DNA from: a bacterium
Lineage (GTDB): Bacteria > Hinthialibacterota > Hinthialibacteria > Hinthialibacterales > Hinthialibacteraceae
Direction: 5' to 3'
NCBI GenBank assembly: GCA_016125385.1
Contig: WGLV01000073.1
Span: 1-36,158 of the forward strand
DNA length: 36,158 nt
Of this stretch, positions 15,275 through 23,388 are shown piece by piece. The notes under the pieces were generated by a model. That model had not been told where the DNA came from. It made no database searches and saw only the letters and a list, made by a program, of their open reading frames with translations. How positions within the stretch are numbered: the stretch's first letter is position 1; every line of letters starts with the position of its first letter. The position numbers and the translations under genes are program-made.

Positions 15275-15292
15275 GCTCCCGGTTGGTCATGG
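15275..15292. repeat. Left arm of an 18-bp perfect inverted repeat flanking tRNA-Asp
   Basis: GCTCCCGGTTGGTCATGG here is the exact reverse complement of 15377-15394. In the precursor RNA the two arms would pair and enclose the whole tRNA-Asp, with ten extra leader bases. Confidence 0.9.
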
Positions 15293-15302
15293 TTCCGTAA
15301 AC

Positions 15303-15376
15303 GGGGCCGTAGTTCAGTTGGTTAGAATGCCTGACTGTCGATCAGGAGGTCGCGAGTTCGAGTCTCGTCGGCCCCG
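15303..15376 (+). tRNA. tRNA-Asp (anticodon GTC)
   Basis: Cloverleaf: acceptor GGGGCCG (15303-15309) with CGGCCCC (15369-15375), anticodon stem CCTGA/TCAGG around CTGTCGA (anticodon GTC), T arm GCGAGTTCGAGTCTCGT, discriminator G. The next three bases are CCA (15377-15379), so the 3' end is encoded here, unlike tRNA-Val and tRNA-Pro; those bases also begin the right arm of the flanking inverted repeat. Confidence 0.95.
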
Positions 15377-15394
15377 CCATGACCAACCGGGAGC
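15377..15394. repeat. Right arm of the inverted repeat flanking tRNA-Asp
   Basis: CCATGACCAACCGGGAGC is the exact reverse complement of 15275-15292. It starts at the encoded CCA end and is not followed by a T tract, so it is not a simple terminator. Confidence 0.9.
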
Positions 15395-15436
15395 GTCAAT
15401 CGGATCAGTTACCCCTGCACTGGAGGGATGGAGTCA

Positions 15437-16261
15437 ATGAAACCGACTTTCCCCGCCTTGCCGCGTCTGATGTTGACCGCGGCGTTGGCCCTCTTAACCT
15501 CGAACGCATTCGCTCAACAGAACACGACCGCTCAATTCGCGCTTGATTTCGCTCAAACTGACGCGGATACGCGCGTTTCTTCCACGATTGAGACCGACGC
15601 CGTCGTTACCAACAGCCTTTTTTCAGCGACGCTTGTTCTGAAAGGCGCCGCTTCGCTGACTGGTCTCTCCGTCGATCTTCGCTTCGACCCAGCCGTATTG
15701 AAAGTACTTTCGATCAGCGAAAAGACCGGTGACGTTAATTTCGACGGCCGATCCAATATCGCCGACGTCCTCACATTGGCTGAACGTTTCAACGCTACGG
15801 TTTCCTCGGATACCAATCCTGAATATCGCTATTTTGACGTCGTTCCTTCGGGCGTGATCGATTCCGACGATATCAACGCCCTGATGGCGAAAGTCAATCA
15901 GGGCGATCTGTTCTGGACCAGCAACCCTGACGCTTCCGGCTTCGGCGACTATGAAACCTATCCGGAAAGCGTTGAAGTGTTTGAAGATCCCGAAGTGAGC
16001 AACGCCAAAGGGCTCATTGATGATATCGCGGTGGTTCTGCTGCCCCGCCAGCATCCGCCGCAGGAAACTTTTGGATTCACCGGCGACGCCCGCGTTGCTG
16101 AAATCCAGTTCCAGTTCATCGGGGGAATCAGCGGATCGACGACGACGCTTTCATTTGAAGACCCTGTAATTATTGATGCGAAGACGGTGGTGAATGATGA
16201 TGGAACTCTCTCTGGAGAGAGCCGGCCCGATTCGCCGTCTGTTACAATTCAGATTCCGTAG
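15437..16261 (+). CDS. Secreted cohesin-like protein with a nested dockerin-like EF-hand module
   Basis: This 274-residue protein has a signal peptide ending AFAQ (residues ~1-27). Residues ~60-95 (FSATLVLKGAASLTGLSVDL, then FDPAVLKVLSISE) match the opening strands of cohesin/CBM-type beta-sandwiches. At ~98-110 GDVNFDGRSNIAD has the dockerin type I Ca2+ loop pattern DxNxDGxxNxxD, with a second helix-loop DVVPSGVIDSDDINALMAKV (134-153). The sandwich then appears to resume (VAEIQFQFIGG, TTTLSFEDPVIID) to the C-terminus, so the dockerin seems inserted inside the cohesin. Cohesin-dockerin pairs build protein complexes on the cell surface; here both are in one chain. ATG 15437 follows GGAGGG (15422-15427) at 9 bases; an in-frame ATG at 15428 abuts it. 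It lies directly after tRNA-Asp. Confidence 0.75.
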   Translation: MKPTFPALPRLMLTAALALLTSNAFAQQNTTAQFALDFAQTDADTRVSSTIETDAVVTNSLFSATLVLKGAASLTGLSVDLRFDPAVLKVLSISEKTGDVNFDGRSNIADVLTLAERFNATVSSDTNPEYRYFDVVPSGVIDSDDINALMAKVNQGDLFWTSNPDASGFGDYETYPESVEVFEDPEVSNAKGLIDDIAVVLLPRQHPPQETFGFTGDARVAEIQFQFIGGISGSTTTLSFEDPVIIDAKTVVNDDGTLSGESRPDSPSVTIQIP

Positions 16262-16361
16262 AATGGTTTTTTTTACATTTTAGCAAAAAGAGCTAGACGA
16301 ACACCCTAAATTGACGTAACTTAATGGGGAATGTTCGCTAGATGAATGGAGGCATGTTTTT

Positions 16362-18275
16362 ATGTACAGCCATAACTTCCATCGTTGGGTGCTTTTAACT
16401 GTGGCGATGTGTGTGACGGGATTTCTCAGCCTGCCCGCGCTGGCGCAAGAGACGCCAGCGGAGACTCCGACCGCTACCCCGGTCTCCGAGACGCCGGCTG
16501 AAACTCCCACTTCGACGCCGGTGCCTCCTACCGTGACTCCGGCGCCGACCAACACGCCGGTTCCACCGACGGCGACGCCTGAGTCCCCGGCCGAAACGCC
16601 GACCGTGACCCCGGTTCCGCCAACCAATACTCCTGTTCCTCCGACGGCGACGCCTGAAACCGGTGTGGAAACGCCCACCGTGACTCCGGTTCCGCCGACC
16701 AATACGCCGGTTCCGCCGACGGCCACGCCTGAAACGGGTGTGGAAACGCCGACCGCGACCCCGGTTCCAGCAACCAATACTCCGGTTCCGCCGACTAATA
16801 CGCCGGTTTCGCCGACGGCCACGCCTGAAACGGGTGTGGAAACGCCGACCGCGACCCCGGTGAATCCGACCAATACGCCGGTCACGGGACCAACCGCGAC
16901 GCCTGGCAGAACGCCGACGATCATCTTTATTCCGACCAACACCCCGACCCCGACTCCGACCGTGTTCCGCGTCGATCCGGAACTGGGTATGGTCATCTAT
17001 GACAAAGTTGGTGGCGCCCATCTGGGCGGTTCGGCTCAGCATGTCTTCGACATCGGCCTCTCCGACCCGTTTGGAAACCTGTTCAACACCCGTGTGCGTG
17101 ACGGCTTCGCCGATCAGGCCGCGTTGAGCCCGATTCTCTATATCTGGCTTGGCCAGAGCCAGGGCTTCCAGTTCATCCCGGTCGCGACCGACATGGAATT
17201 CAGCGGCGAGTGGAGCACCTACAACGGTCTCAAGCGTGAAGGCGCCTACTTCCTCCTCGGCGGCACCATTGGACCGTTCCCGCCCGTTAACGCGCGCCTC
17301 GGCGCGGTGGGCAACGCTCACGGCGGCGGTATCGACATCAACGGCAACGGCGTCTATGGCGATGCGCCTGACGGCTCCGTGATTCCGTCCTTCGGTACCT
17401 TCGAGTCCGATATTATTCCGATCTACTATTACCCCGACACGAACACCTATGAGGGAGACCTCATCGACATCGAACCGGCGGGGAACAACGGCTTCTACGT
17501 GCTTGGCCGCAGCGGCAAGATCTACGCCGAAGGCGACGCCAACCCGGCGCTTGAAACCGACCTCAACCTGCCCGCGGGCGTTGAAGCGGTCGGACTCAAG
17601 ATCTGGCGCGGCGAAGATATCTTCCTTGGCGACGATACCACTCCGCCCAATACCCAGTACGCGATGGTCGCTAACAAGATTGGCACGGGCGCTTACGTGC
17701 TGCTCTCCAATGGCGTGATCCGCAAGGTGGGTACGGCTCCTGACCTGACCACGGGCGATGCTCCGTTCGTCGCTCCGGGCGGCAATCCCTATCCGTTCCA
17801 TGACATCGAATTCATGCCGAACGAAGCGGGTACCAAGTGGGTCGGCGCCGCGATCCTCACCGGCGATGGCATCATCCATTACGTGCCGTTCACCGGTCAG
17901 ACGCTGCCGGACGCGTTCCTGAAGAAATTCGGGCCGTTCAACAACCTCCCGGCCGGCTTTGGCTTCGACATCGCCCGCGATATCGAAACTCAGGTCGATA
18001 AGGGTTCGCTGTACGGCGTTGGTCCCGACGGCAAGACCACTGTGGTCAACAGCGGCAAGAACCGCGTTGGTTCGTTCATGCTGGATGGCTTCGGCGGCGC
18101 CTTCCCGGGCGGCGACTCCACCAGCTACGCGCCGGCTCCGGTCAGTGCTGACAAAGCGGTTTACGACAACATTCCTGGCTTCGGCCCGTCGTATCCGTTC
18201 CCGGTCAACACGGTCTACTTCTTCCCGGATGACATCGTGATCGACCTCGAACTGGTCAAACCGCCCCGCAACTGA
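16362..18275 (+). CDS. Secreted protein with Thr/Pro-rich repeat linker and a large beta-rich C-terminal domain
   Basis: This 637-residue protein has a signal peptide (to ALAQ, residue ~29). A PT-rich low-complexity linker of about 170 residues follows (~30-200, PTxTPVPPTNTPVPPTATP units). The ~430-residue C-terminal domain repeats phrases like GAHLGGSAQHVFDIG, ..GFYVLGRSGKIYAEG, ..YVLLSNGVIRKVG and ..GDGIIHYVPF. These recurring Y/F-VL...G-I strands suggest a beta-propeller. Such linkers space a domain from the cell wall or outer membrane and are commonly O-glycosylated. The C-terminal half uses C-ending codons strongly (GGC, AAC, ATC, CTC), more than the neighbours, suggesting high expression. 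GGAGG precedes ATG 16362 and a perfect terminator follows. No family is recognised; function unknown. Confidence 0.85.
   Translation: MYSHNFHRWVLLTVAMCVTGFLSLPALAQETPAETPTATPVSETPAETPTSTPVPPTVTPAPTNTPVPPTATPESPAETPTVTPVPPTNTPVPPTATPETGVETPTVTPVPPTNTPVPPTATPETGVETPTATPVPATNTPVPPTNTPVSPTATPETGVETPTATPVNPTNTPVTGPTATPGRTPTIIFIPTNTPTPTPTVFRVDPELGMVIYDKVGGAHLGGSAQHVFDIGLSDPFGNLFNTRVRDGFADQAALSPILYIWLGQSQGFQFIPVATDMEFSGEWSTYNGLKREGAYFLLGGTIGPFPPVNARLGAVGNAHGGGIDINGNGVYGDAPDGSVIPSFGTFESDIIPIYYYPDTNTYEGDLIDIEPAGNNGFYVLGRSGKIYAEGDANPALETDLNLPAGVEAVGLKIWRGEDIFLGDDTTPPNTQYAMVANKIGTGAYVLLSNGVIRKVGTAPDLTTGDAPFVAPGGNPYPFHDIEFMPNEAGTKWVGAAILTGDGIIHYVPFTGQTLPDAFLKKFGPFNNLPAGFGFDIARDIETQVDKGSLYGVGPDGKTTVVNSGKNRVGSFMLDGFGGAFPGGDSTSYAPAPVSADKAVYDNIPGFGPSYPFPVNTVYFFPDDIVIDLELVKPPRN
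16449..16961 (+). repeat. Degenerate tandem repeats encoding the Thr/Pro linker
   Basis: The best-defined copies are 75-bp units starting at 16590 and 16665 (25 residues, xETPTVTPVPPTNTPVPPT plus ATPETG). A 96-bp unit from 16740 carries one extra 7-residue NTPV-type segment, and a final shortened unit starts at 16836. The flanks (16449-16589 and 16908-16961) are more diverged TP-rich sequence. The pattern suggests unequal crossing-over or slippage. Confidence 0.85.
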
Positions 18276-18299
18276 CGGCGGCTGTCAAATCGATGAATC

Positions 18300-18335
18300 G
18301 GGGGGACGCTGAAAAGCGTCCCCCCTTTTGTTTTT
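18300..18335 (+). terminator. Strong intrinsic terminator
   Basis: GGGGGGACGCT (18300-18310) and AGCGTCCCCCC (18315-18325) form a perfect 11-bp stem with a GAAA tetraloop, followed by TTTTGTTTTTG. It ends the Thr/Pro-rich protein transcript. Confidence 0.95.
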
Positions 18336-18458
18336 GTCTAAAATGGAAGAAATCTTCGTATCGTGGTAATAAATTGACTTGGGTAGCGTATAAAATAGAG
18401 GGAGTTGGATTACTGTTATATTCAGCGTTTTAATCTATTGGAGTCAAACCACTCAATC

Positions 18459-19151
18459 ATGCCGCTCATCGCTCAAAATCTTGAACTCATCCGTAAAAAG
18501 ATGCAATCGGCCGCCGATCGCGCGGGCCGCTCCGTTGATGAGATACTACTGATCGCCGTCAGCAAACGCTTCCCGGAAGAAGCGGTTCGCGAGGCTTTCA
18601 GGGCGGGGCAAACCCGATTTGGAGAAAACCGGGTTCAGGAAGCCGAACAGAAGATTCCCGCTCTGGCCGATCTGCCGCTCGAATGGCACTTCATCGGTCA
18701 CTTGCAGACCAACAAGGTCAAGAAGATCATCCCGCTTGTCCACCTGATCCACGGGGTCGACAATCCCCGGCTGGTCGCAGCTCTTCAGCAGGAAGCCGAA
18801 AAGCGGCCTGGGCCTGTTAACATCCTGCTTCAGGTGAATGTGGGGGGAGAAGAACAGAAATCCGGCGTGGATGAATCGGATTTCGAATCGCTGCTCTCGG
18901 CGTTGAGCGAGGCGCCCAACCTTTCATGCCGTGGACTGATGACTGTACCCCCGTATGAGGACGACCCCGAGCGCGTCCGCCCGTATTTCCGCCGCCTGCG
19001 TGAATTGGGAGAGCGCTATAGGTCCGACTTTCTGGCGCCTGAAGCCCGGCTCGAACTCTCAATGGGGATGAGCCATGATTTTCATGTTGCGATCGAAGAA
19101 GGCGCAACCATGATTCGCGTAGGAACGAGCATCTTCGGCGAACGCGTCTGA
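18459..19151 (+). CDS. yggS: PLP homeostasis protein, YggS/PROSC family
   Basis: This 230-residue cytoplasmic protein has the alanine-racemase-like N-terminal fold, pyridoxal phosphate on Lys36 (ILLIAVSKRFP), FGENRVQEAEQK, WHFIGHLQTNK and, late, LSMGMSHDFHVAIEEGATMIRVGTSIFG, all family signatures. It binds and buffers pyridoxal 5'-phosphate and has no known catalytic turnover. The length matches the family (~230). ATG 18459 is chosen because homology starts there; an in-frame upstream ATG (18405) would add 18 unlike residues. GGAG at 18440-18443 is rather far (15 bases). The next gene begins 25 bases downstream, so they may share a transcript, although the functions are unrelated. Confidence 0.93.
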   Translation: MPLIAQNLELIRKKMQSAADRAGRSVDEILLIAVSKRFPEEAVREAFRAGQTRFGENRVQEAEQKIPALADLPLEWHFIGHLQTNKVKKIIPLVHLIHGVDNPRLVAALQQEAEKRPGPVNILLQVNVGGEEQKSGVDESDFESLLSALSEAPNLSCRGLMTVPPYEDDPERVRPYFRRLRELGERYRSDFLAPEARLELSMGMSHDFHVAIEEGATMIRVGTSIFGERV

Positions 19152-19176
19152 CTGCTTACTCGAAAGGAAACTCCTG

Positions 19177-21687
19177 ATGCGCTCGACCTTCTTGCTCGTA
19201 TTTGGTCTCGGCGTTCTGATCGCCCTGATCGTGACCGTTATTGTGATACTGCCACCCGGTGCGTTTCAGTTCGGCGGCCAGGGGGCATCGCCGGGTGGTG
19301 CGTCCAACCCAACGCCTGCCGCTCCATCGATCGCAATCCCTCTGGTTCCCTCTCCCGGAGAGTCTGGCGCCGTACGATCCGCTTCTGTCGTGAATGCGGC
19401 CAGTCCGGCTGGGCTGCGATCCAAAGACTCGACTGGTTTCAACCCCATCGCCCGCGCCATGCAGGCGGTGGAGGAGATCGAAAACCTGAAAAAGTCGCAT
19501 CGAGTCAGTGGTTATATTTTCGATCCAATCGCAATGAAGCCGGTTCCCAATGTCTTCGTGCAATGCAGTGCCGCTGAAAGCGTCACCGGTGAGGCTGACG
19601 GTCAATTCACTCTACAGATCAATTCTCCCGGCCCTTTCACTGTCACGGTTGAACACCCCGGCTATAACCGTTTCCATCGTGAAGTAGCACCCAGCGAACA
19701 AACGATAAGGATCTATCTGACCCCTGAAGGCAGCGTTGCGGGGCAGGTGATTGATCCACGCGGCGAGGCGGTCGACAACGCCGTCGTGACCGCGCAGGCA
19801 GCCACGGGCTTGTGGCGAAAATCGACTCGTTCAGATCAGCGATCGGGTTTGTTCTTCTTTGATGATCCACCCCAGAGCGCGTTGACCGTCTCCGCTGAGC
19901 AGGAAGGGTTCAGCGACTCGGGCCAGGCGCATAAGCGGATCGAGCCGCCATTCGGCGAGTTCATCATCCTTCGCCTCGATCAGCCCGCCTTTTCCATCTC
20001 GGGCCGCGTACTGAACGCGGATACAAAAGCCCCGGTGAAAGGCGTTAAGGTTCAATGCCTGAACCGGGAACCGGCGTGGAATACAATTCCCGTGATTGAA
20101 AGCGGCGAAAACGGGTATTACGAGTTCACCCGCCTGCGTCCGGGGACCTACAGCGTTTCCGTTGTAGAGAGTTACGCAAATGACTGGCCATGGAAAGCGG
20201 CGCCCGACACCGGTTCGCGCAGCGTCCGGCTGGTTGAGGGCGACGCCCAAAACATCGATCTGGAGGCGTACAATCCCGCGCAATTGACCGGCCGGGTGGT
20301 CGATTCGTCCAACCAGCCCGTTCAGGACGCCAATGTTTTTCTACTATCCGATTCAAGCCGCAAGTACATGACGGACGCCGAAGGCAACTTCACTATGTAC
20401 AACCTTCCCCCGTTGAGCCAGCTTGACGCGAATGAAAAAGTTCAGGCGTTTCACCTCACGCGCGGATCGGGCCTCAGTGAACCGCTTCAAGCGGATGGGC
20501 AGGGCGGCTACGCGCCAGTGACGATTGCTTTGCAGGGCCCATGCACTATCAAGGGAACCGTCGTTGATGAAACAGGCGCGCCTGTTGAGGGAGCGCATGT
20601 TCAGGTGAGTTTATTACGATGGCGTGAACGCACTCCGGCGCTTCCTGAAGACGCTCGGTTGCGCGATGTATGTGGCCCGGAGGGAGAATTCACCTTGGTG
20701 GTTCCCGTCCCGTTCAGCGAATCGGGCGGCGGTAATCAGGCGGTTCCAATTTACGCATGGGGAAAAGAAGAGAATCCGGAACGATACTCGGCGCCGGTTG
20801 AAATTTTGTTGGTTCCGGATCAAACGGTGGAGCTTACGTTGACGATTGCTCTTCAGAATCTTGATTCGATCTCGGGGCGGGTGAGCGATTCCTTCGGCCA
20901 ACCCATCAGCAACGTACAAGTTGCCGCTATTGCGGTTTCCTCGAATGGTTCTTATGGTGGACATGCGGTGTCCCGTGAGGATGGAAGTTATTCGTTTTCA
21001 ACCTCCTCACCGCTTCGCAAGGGCGTCTACGATCTTCGTTTTGCTTTTCGCGGCAACCCGTCCATGAGCGGCAATCTTTATCAGGTCCCGACCGGAACCC
21101 AGAACGCTGACATCGTCCTGTCGTCGAAAAACTGGCGCGTCACCGGCGCCGTCTTTGACGCCCAGACTGAGAAGGCGCTTCAGAAATTTGGAATTTTCCT
21201 CGAAGCGCACCCCATTGCTGAACGGTCTCACCCCTACGTTCGGTCTTTCCGCTTCAACTCGCTGGACGCTTCGTATGAAATCCCCTTTAACGAACCCGGC
21301 GATTACCGCCTGCGTTTTTATGCGGACGGCTACGAAACCAAAACCGGTCTGATCATCGTCCGTGACGAATCGAACGAAATGCAGATCATGAACGCTCAGC
21401 TCCAGCCCACTGCGACGACGGGGTCCATCGTTGGGCGTTTCGCCGCGCCCGAGGGACAGCAGCTGGTAAGCGTTGAGGCGCTGGGCTTTGCGTCGGCGCC
21501 CGCCAGCGGCGGCGTCTTCCGCCTGGAGAACCTCCCCCCGGGGCCGCATGACCTGCGCTTTTTCGTGATGGAGACCGCCAGCCGCGCCTATTACCCCATC
21601 GGCGTCTTGACCGGAGTGACCGTCATGGCGGGCGGAGAGACCGACATCGGCGCCGTATCCACCGCCAACCTGACTCAAATGCCCTAG
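19177..21687 (+). CDS. Membrane-anchored protein with multiple carboxypeptidase-regulatory-like domains
   Basis: This 836-residue protein begins with an N-terminal helix (STFLLVFGLGVLIALIVTVIVIL, residues 3-25) that is likely an uncleaved anchor, followed by a Gly/Pro/Ser-rich spacer to ~105. At least six 80-100-residue beta domains follow with the CarboxypepD_reg pattern: a GxVxDxxGxPVxxAxVxA phrase (for example SVAGQVIDPRGEAVDNAVVT, QLTGRVVDSSNQPVQDANVF, TIKGTVVDETGAPVEGAHVQ, SISGRVSDSFGQPISNVQVA) and G-Y-xFxxLxPGxYxVxV ends. Such domains fold like transthyretin and act as spacers or ligand-binding modules in large surface proteins; no enzymatic domain is present. AAAGGA sits 8 bases before ATG 19177. 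It lies in the same direction just after yggS. The ligand is unknown. Confidence 0.88.
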   Translation: MRSTFLLVFGLGVLIALIVTVIVILPPGAFQFGGQGASPGGASNPTPAAPSIAIPLVPSPGESGAVRSASVVNAASPAGLRSKDSTGFNPIARAMQAVEEIENLKKSHRVSGYIFDPIAMKPVPNVFVQCSAAESVTGEADGQFTLQINSPGPFTVTVEHPGYNRFHREVAPSEQTIRIYLTPEGSVAGQVIDPRGEAVDNAVVTAQAATGLWRKSTRSDQRSGLFFFDDPPQSALTVSAEQEGFSDSGQAHKRIEPPFGEFIILRLDQPAFSISGRVLNADTKAPVKGVKVQCLNREPAWNTIPVIESGENGYYEFTRLRPGTYSVSVVESYANDWPWKAAPDTGSRSVRLVEGDAQNIDLEAYNPAQLTGRVVDSSNQPVQDANVFLLSDSSRKYMTDAEGNFTMYNLPPLSQLDANEKVQAFHLTRGSGLSEPLQADGQGGYAPVTIALQGPCTIKGTVVDETGAPVEGAHVQVSLLRWRERTPALPEDARLRDVCGPEGEFTLVVPVPFSESGGGNQAVPIYAWGKEENPERYSAPVEILLVPDQTVELTLTIALQNLDSISGRVSDSFGQPISNVQVAAIAVSSNGSYGGHAVSREDGSYSFSTSSPLRKGVYDLRFAFRGNPSMSGNLYQVPTGTQNADIVLSSKNWRVTGAVFDAQTEKALQKFGIFLEAHPIAERSHPYVRSFRFNSLDASYEIPFNEPGDYRLRFYADGYETKTGLIIVRDESNEMQIMNAQLQPTATTGSIVGRFAAPEGQQLVSVEALGFASAPASGGVFRLENLPPGPHDLRFFVMETASRAYYPIGVLTGVTVMAGGETDIGAVSTANLTQMP

Positions 21688-21724
21688 AAAATATATTCGT
21701 TTCAAGTTGATATCTATCGCTGAT

Positions 21725-21746
21725 AATCACAAGGAAACGTGATTTT
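21725..21746 (+). terminator. Weak terminator-like hairpin
   Basis: AATCAC (21725-21730) pairs with GTGATT (21739-21744) around AAGGAAAC, followed by TTAC. The six-pair, AT-rich stem and short T run give weak support for ending the 836-residue protein transcript. Confidence 0.3.
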
Positions 21747-21786
21747 ACCCATACTCAATCGGTACAATCTGTTGGAGGTATGCATA

Positions 21787-22161
21787 TCAGGGCCAAAAAT
21801 AGAAACCGAGTGATATGGCGCATGCGAACCAGATCAGCACGATAATGACGCTGGCCGTTTTACCGGCTGTTATCCCCTCGCTCGATAAATCACGCGCCCG
21901 TTCACGGCTTTCGCGCATGACTTCCGATGGAATCATGCGGATTATGAGTGTGATCCCCAATGGAATGATGATTAAATCATCAAGGTAACCAAGCACGGGA
22001 ATAAAATCGGGGATGAGATCGATTGGGCTGAAGGCGTACGCCGTCACGCACACGGCGAAAACGCGGACATACCACGGAACTCGTGGATCGCGGCATGCAA
22101 GATAAACCGCATGCGTCTCAACTTTCATCTTTTCGGCGTTGGCTTTCCATTCCGATAACAT
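21787..22161 (-). CDS. DUF1232 (YkvA-like) small membrane protein
   Basis: This 124-residue protein contains the DUF1232 signature: the helix VPWYVRVFAVCVTAYAFSPI followed by DLIPDFIPVLGYLDDLIIIP, with the conserved SPIDLIPDFIPVLGYLDD core at roughly residues 45-62. A C-terminal TM helix follows (TASVIIVLIWFACAISLGFYF). DUF1232 proteins are widespread and their role is unknown. ATG 22161 is chosen with GAGG 9 bases upstream; an in-frame TTG five codons earlier is less likely. It is separated from the upstream minus-strand operon by the terminator at 22189-22224, so it has its own transcript. Confidence 0.85.
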   Translation of the reverse strand: MLSEWKANAEKMKVETHAVYLACRDPRVPWYVRVFAVCVTAYAFSPIDLIPDFIPVLGYLDDLIIIPLGITLIIRMIPSEVMRESRERARDLSSEGITAGKTASVIIVLIWFACAISLGFYFWP

Positions 22162-22188
22162 AAAAAATCGCCTCAACCATCCATAAAT

Positions 22189-22224
22189 AAGCCGCCCTCC
22201 CGGATTACGCCGGAAGGGCGGCTT
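22189..22224 (-). terminator. Terminator after the DUF1080 operon
   Basis: AAGCCGCCCTCCCGG (22189-22203) pairs with CCGGAAGGGCGGCTT (22210-22224) with a single mismatch and a 6-base loop. On the minus strand it runs into TTATTTAT. It closes the four-gene sugar operon that ends at 22246. Confidence 0.8.
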
Positions 22225-22245
22225 TGTATTCGTTTACCGATGGGT

Positions 22246-23388
22246 TTATTCGTCCAGTGGAAGAATGCGAATATCCTCCCACTCGGTGAGCATTTTCATC
22301 CCCATGTGAATCTGAAACGCGATGATCCCCGCCTTGTCGCTGTCAGGGTATGAGGCTTCGATCGACTTGATCCCGTTGATGTAAAACGTAATGTCCGGGC
22401 CGATAGCGGTGACTTCGTAGGTGTTCCAGCCCTTCCAGTTGATGATCTTGGTGAAATCCTGAGTTGGCTTGTCGAGGACGCCCCGTCCGCCCTGATCGTA
22501 CAGGTGTCCGCTGATCCAGTCGGTATCCGACGCCATGTCGGCCTGAAATCCATTCACCATGGCGCCCTTCACCTGACTGCGGAACTGAATTCCGCTGTTG
22601 CCGATCGGCATCCAGAAGCGCGTTGAAAAGACGAAATCCTTATATTCCCTGTCTGAAACCAGCCAGCCGTACTGGCCTCCGCGCGACTGCCCGATCAGCG
22701 TGCCATGCAGCACGTCCCAGTAACAGTCGCCCAGCGGACGCCACCCGGTCAGGTCCTTACCGTTGAACATTGAAACCCATTCGGCGTTGGCGGGCAGTTC
22801 CATCACGCGAAGATCGGCGAAATCAAGCGCCGCGCCTTCTCCCGGCGCCATCTGCAGCGCGATCACGCCTTCTTTTGGCCCATCGGGGTCGTCCACGTCG
22901 AGCGCCTTGTAGCCATTGATGTAAATCTGAATGCGCGAACCCACGGCGGTCACTTCATATTCGTTCCAGCCCTCTCGTTTGATGGCGTCGGCCTGCAGTT
23001 CGGTTTCTTCGATCAAGCCGCGGCCGTTTTCCTCCACCAGCGAACCAGTGGCGGTGGGGCGGCTGAAATCAAGATTGGCCTGATAGCCGATCACCTTCCC
23101 GTTCTCCACCCGGCTGCGGAACTGAATCCCGCTGTTGCCGCCCTTCCACTGAAAGCGCAGCCGCAAGGTAAAGTCTGAATACGACTTGTCCGTCAACAGC
23201 CAGCCCATTTCCTTGCCGGTTCCGTGTACGGAGATGACGCCGTCGGAGACGCTCCATTGCGGGTCGCCCATCGTCGTCCAGCCCTTCAGCGTTTTGCCGT
23301 CGAACAGGGGCTCCCACTGTGCCGCCTGCGCGGCCAGCGCCGCCGCCGCCAGAAAGGCGATCAATCCGGTTATCCGTCGAACAATCAT
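22246..23388 (-). CDS. Secreted protein with two tandem DUF1080 (3-keto-disaccharide hydrolase family) domains
   Basis: This 380-residue protein has a signal peptide (IVRRITGLIAFLAAAALAAQA). Domain 1 (~26-200) and domain 2 (~205-378) each repeat the family order: W.xLFDGKxLxGW (domain 2: MFNGKDLTGW), a GWLxxDxxYxDF strand, NSGIQFRS, GRGxxE/D, WNxYEVTAxG and INGxK/I. The Pfam family name is 3-keto-disaccharide hydrolase; the fold is a concanavalin-like jelly roll. Two copies in one chain suggest a binding plus a catalytic module, or two binding modules. ATG 23388 has GGAGG 5 bases upstream and overlaps the preceding gene's stop by 4 bases (ATGA). It is last in an operon with an oxidoreductase and two TIM-barrel epimerases, which suggests extracytoplasmic processing of 3-keto-sugar glycosides (inference). 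Confidence 0.88.
   Translation of the reverse strand: MIVRRITGLIAFLAAAALAAQAAQWEPLFDGKTLKGWTTMGDPQWSVSDGVISVHGTGKEMGWLLTDKSYSDFTLRLRFQWKGGNSGIQFRSRVENGKVIGYQANLDFSRPTATGSLVEENGRGLIEETELQADAIKREGWNEYEVTAVGSRIQIYINGYKALDVDDPDGPKEGVIALQMAPGEGAALDFADLRVMELPANAEWVSMFNGKDLTGWRPLGDCYWDVLHGTLIGQSRGGQYGWLVSDREYKDFVFSTRFWMPIGNSGIQFRSQVKGAMVNGFQADMASDTDWISGHLYDQGGRGVLDKPTQDFTKIINWKGWNTYEVTAIGPDITFYINGIKSIEASYPDSDKAGIIAFQIHMGMKMLTEWEDIRILPLDE

Noticed and set aside
15150-15440. 96-codon frame containing GRVAQLVRAPALQAGGRRFD
   Set aside because: This is the known translation artefact of tRNA genes; the DNA is tRNA-Val and tRNA-Asp.
16449-16961. CRISPR-like array
   Set aside because: The repeats are in-frame coding repeats of a Thr/Pro linker without unique spacers of constant length; no CRISPR array is visible anywhere in the window.
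16280-16996. Minus-strand frame made of GVAVG/GVLVG repeats
   Set aside because: It is the complement of the Thr/Pro-repeat linker; the plus strand has the signal peptide, ribosome site and terminator.
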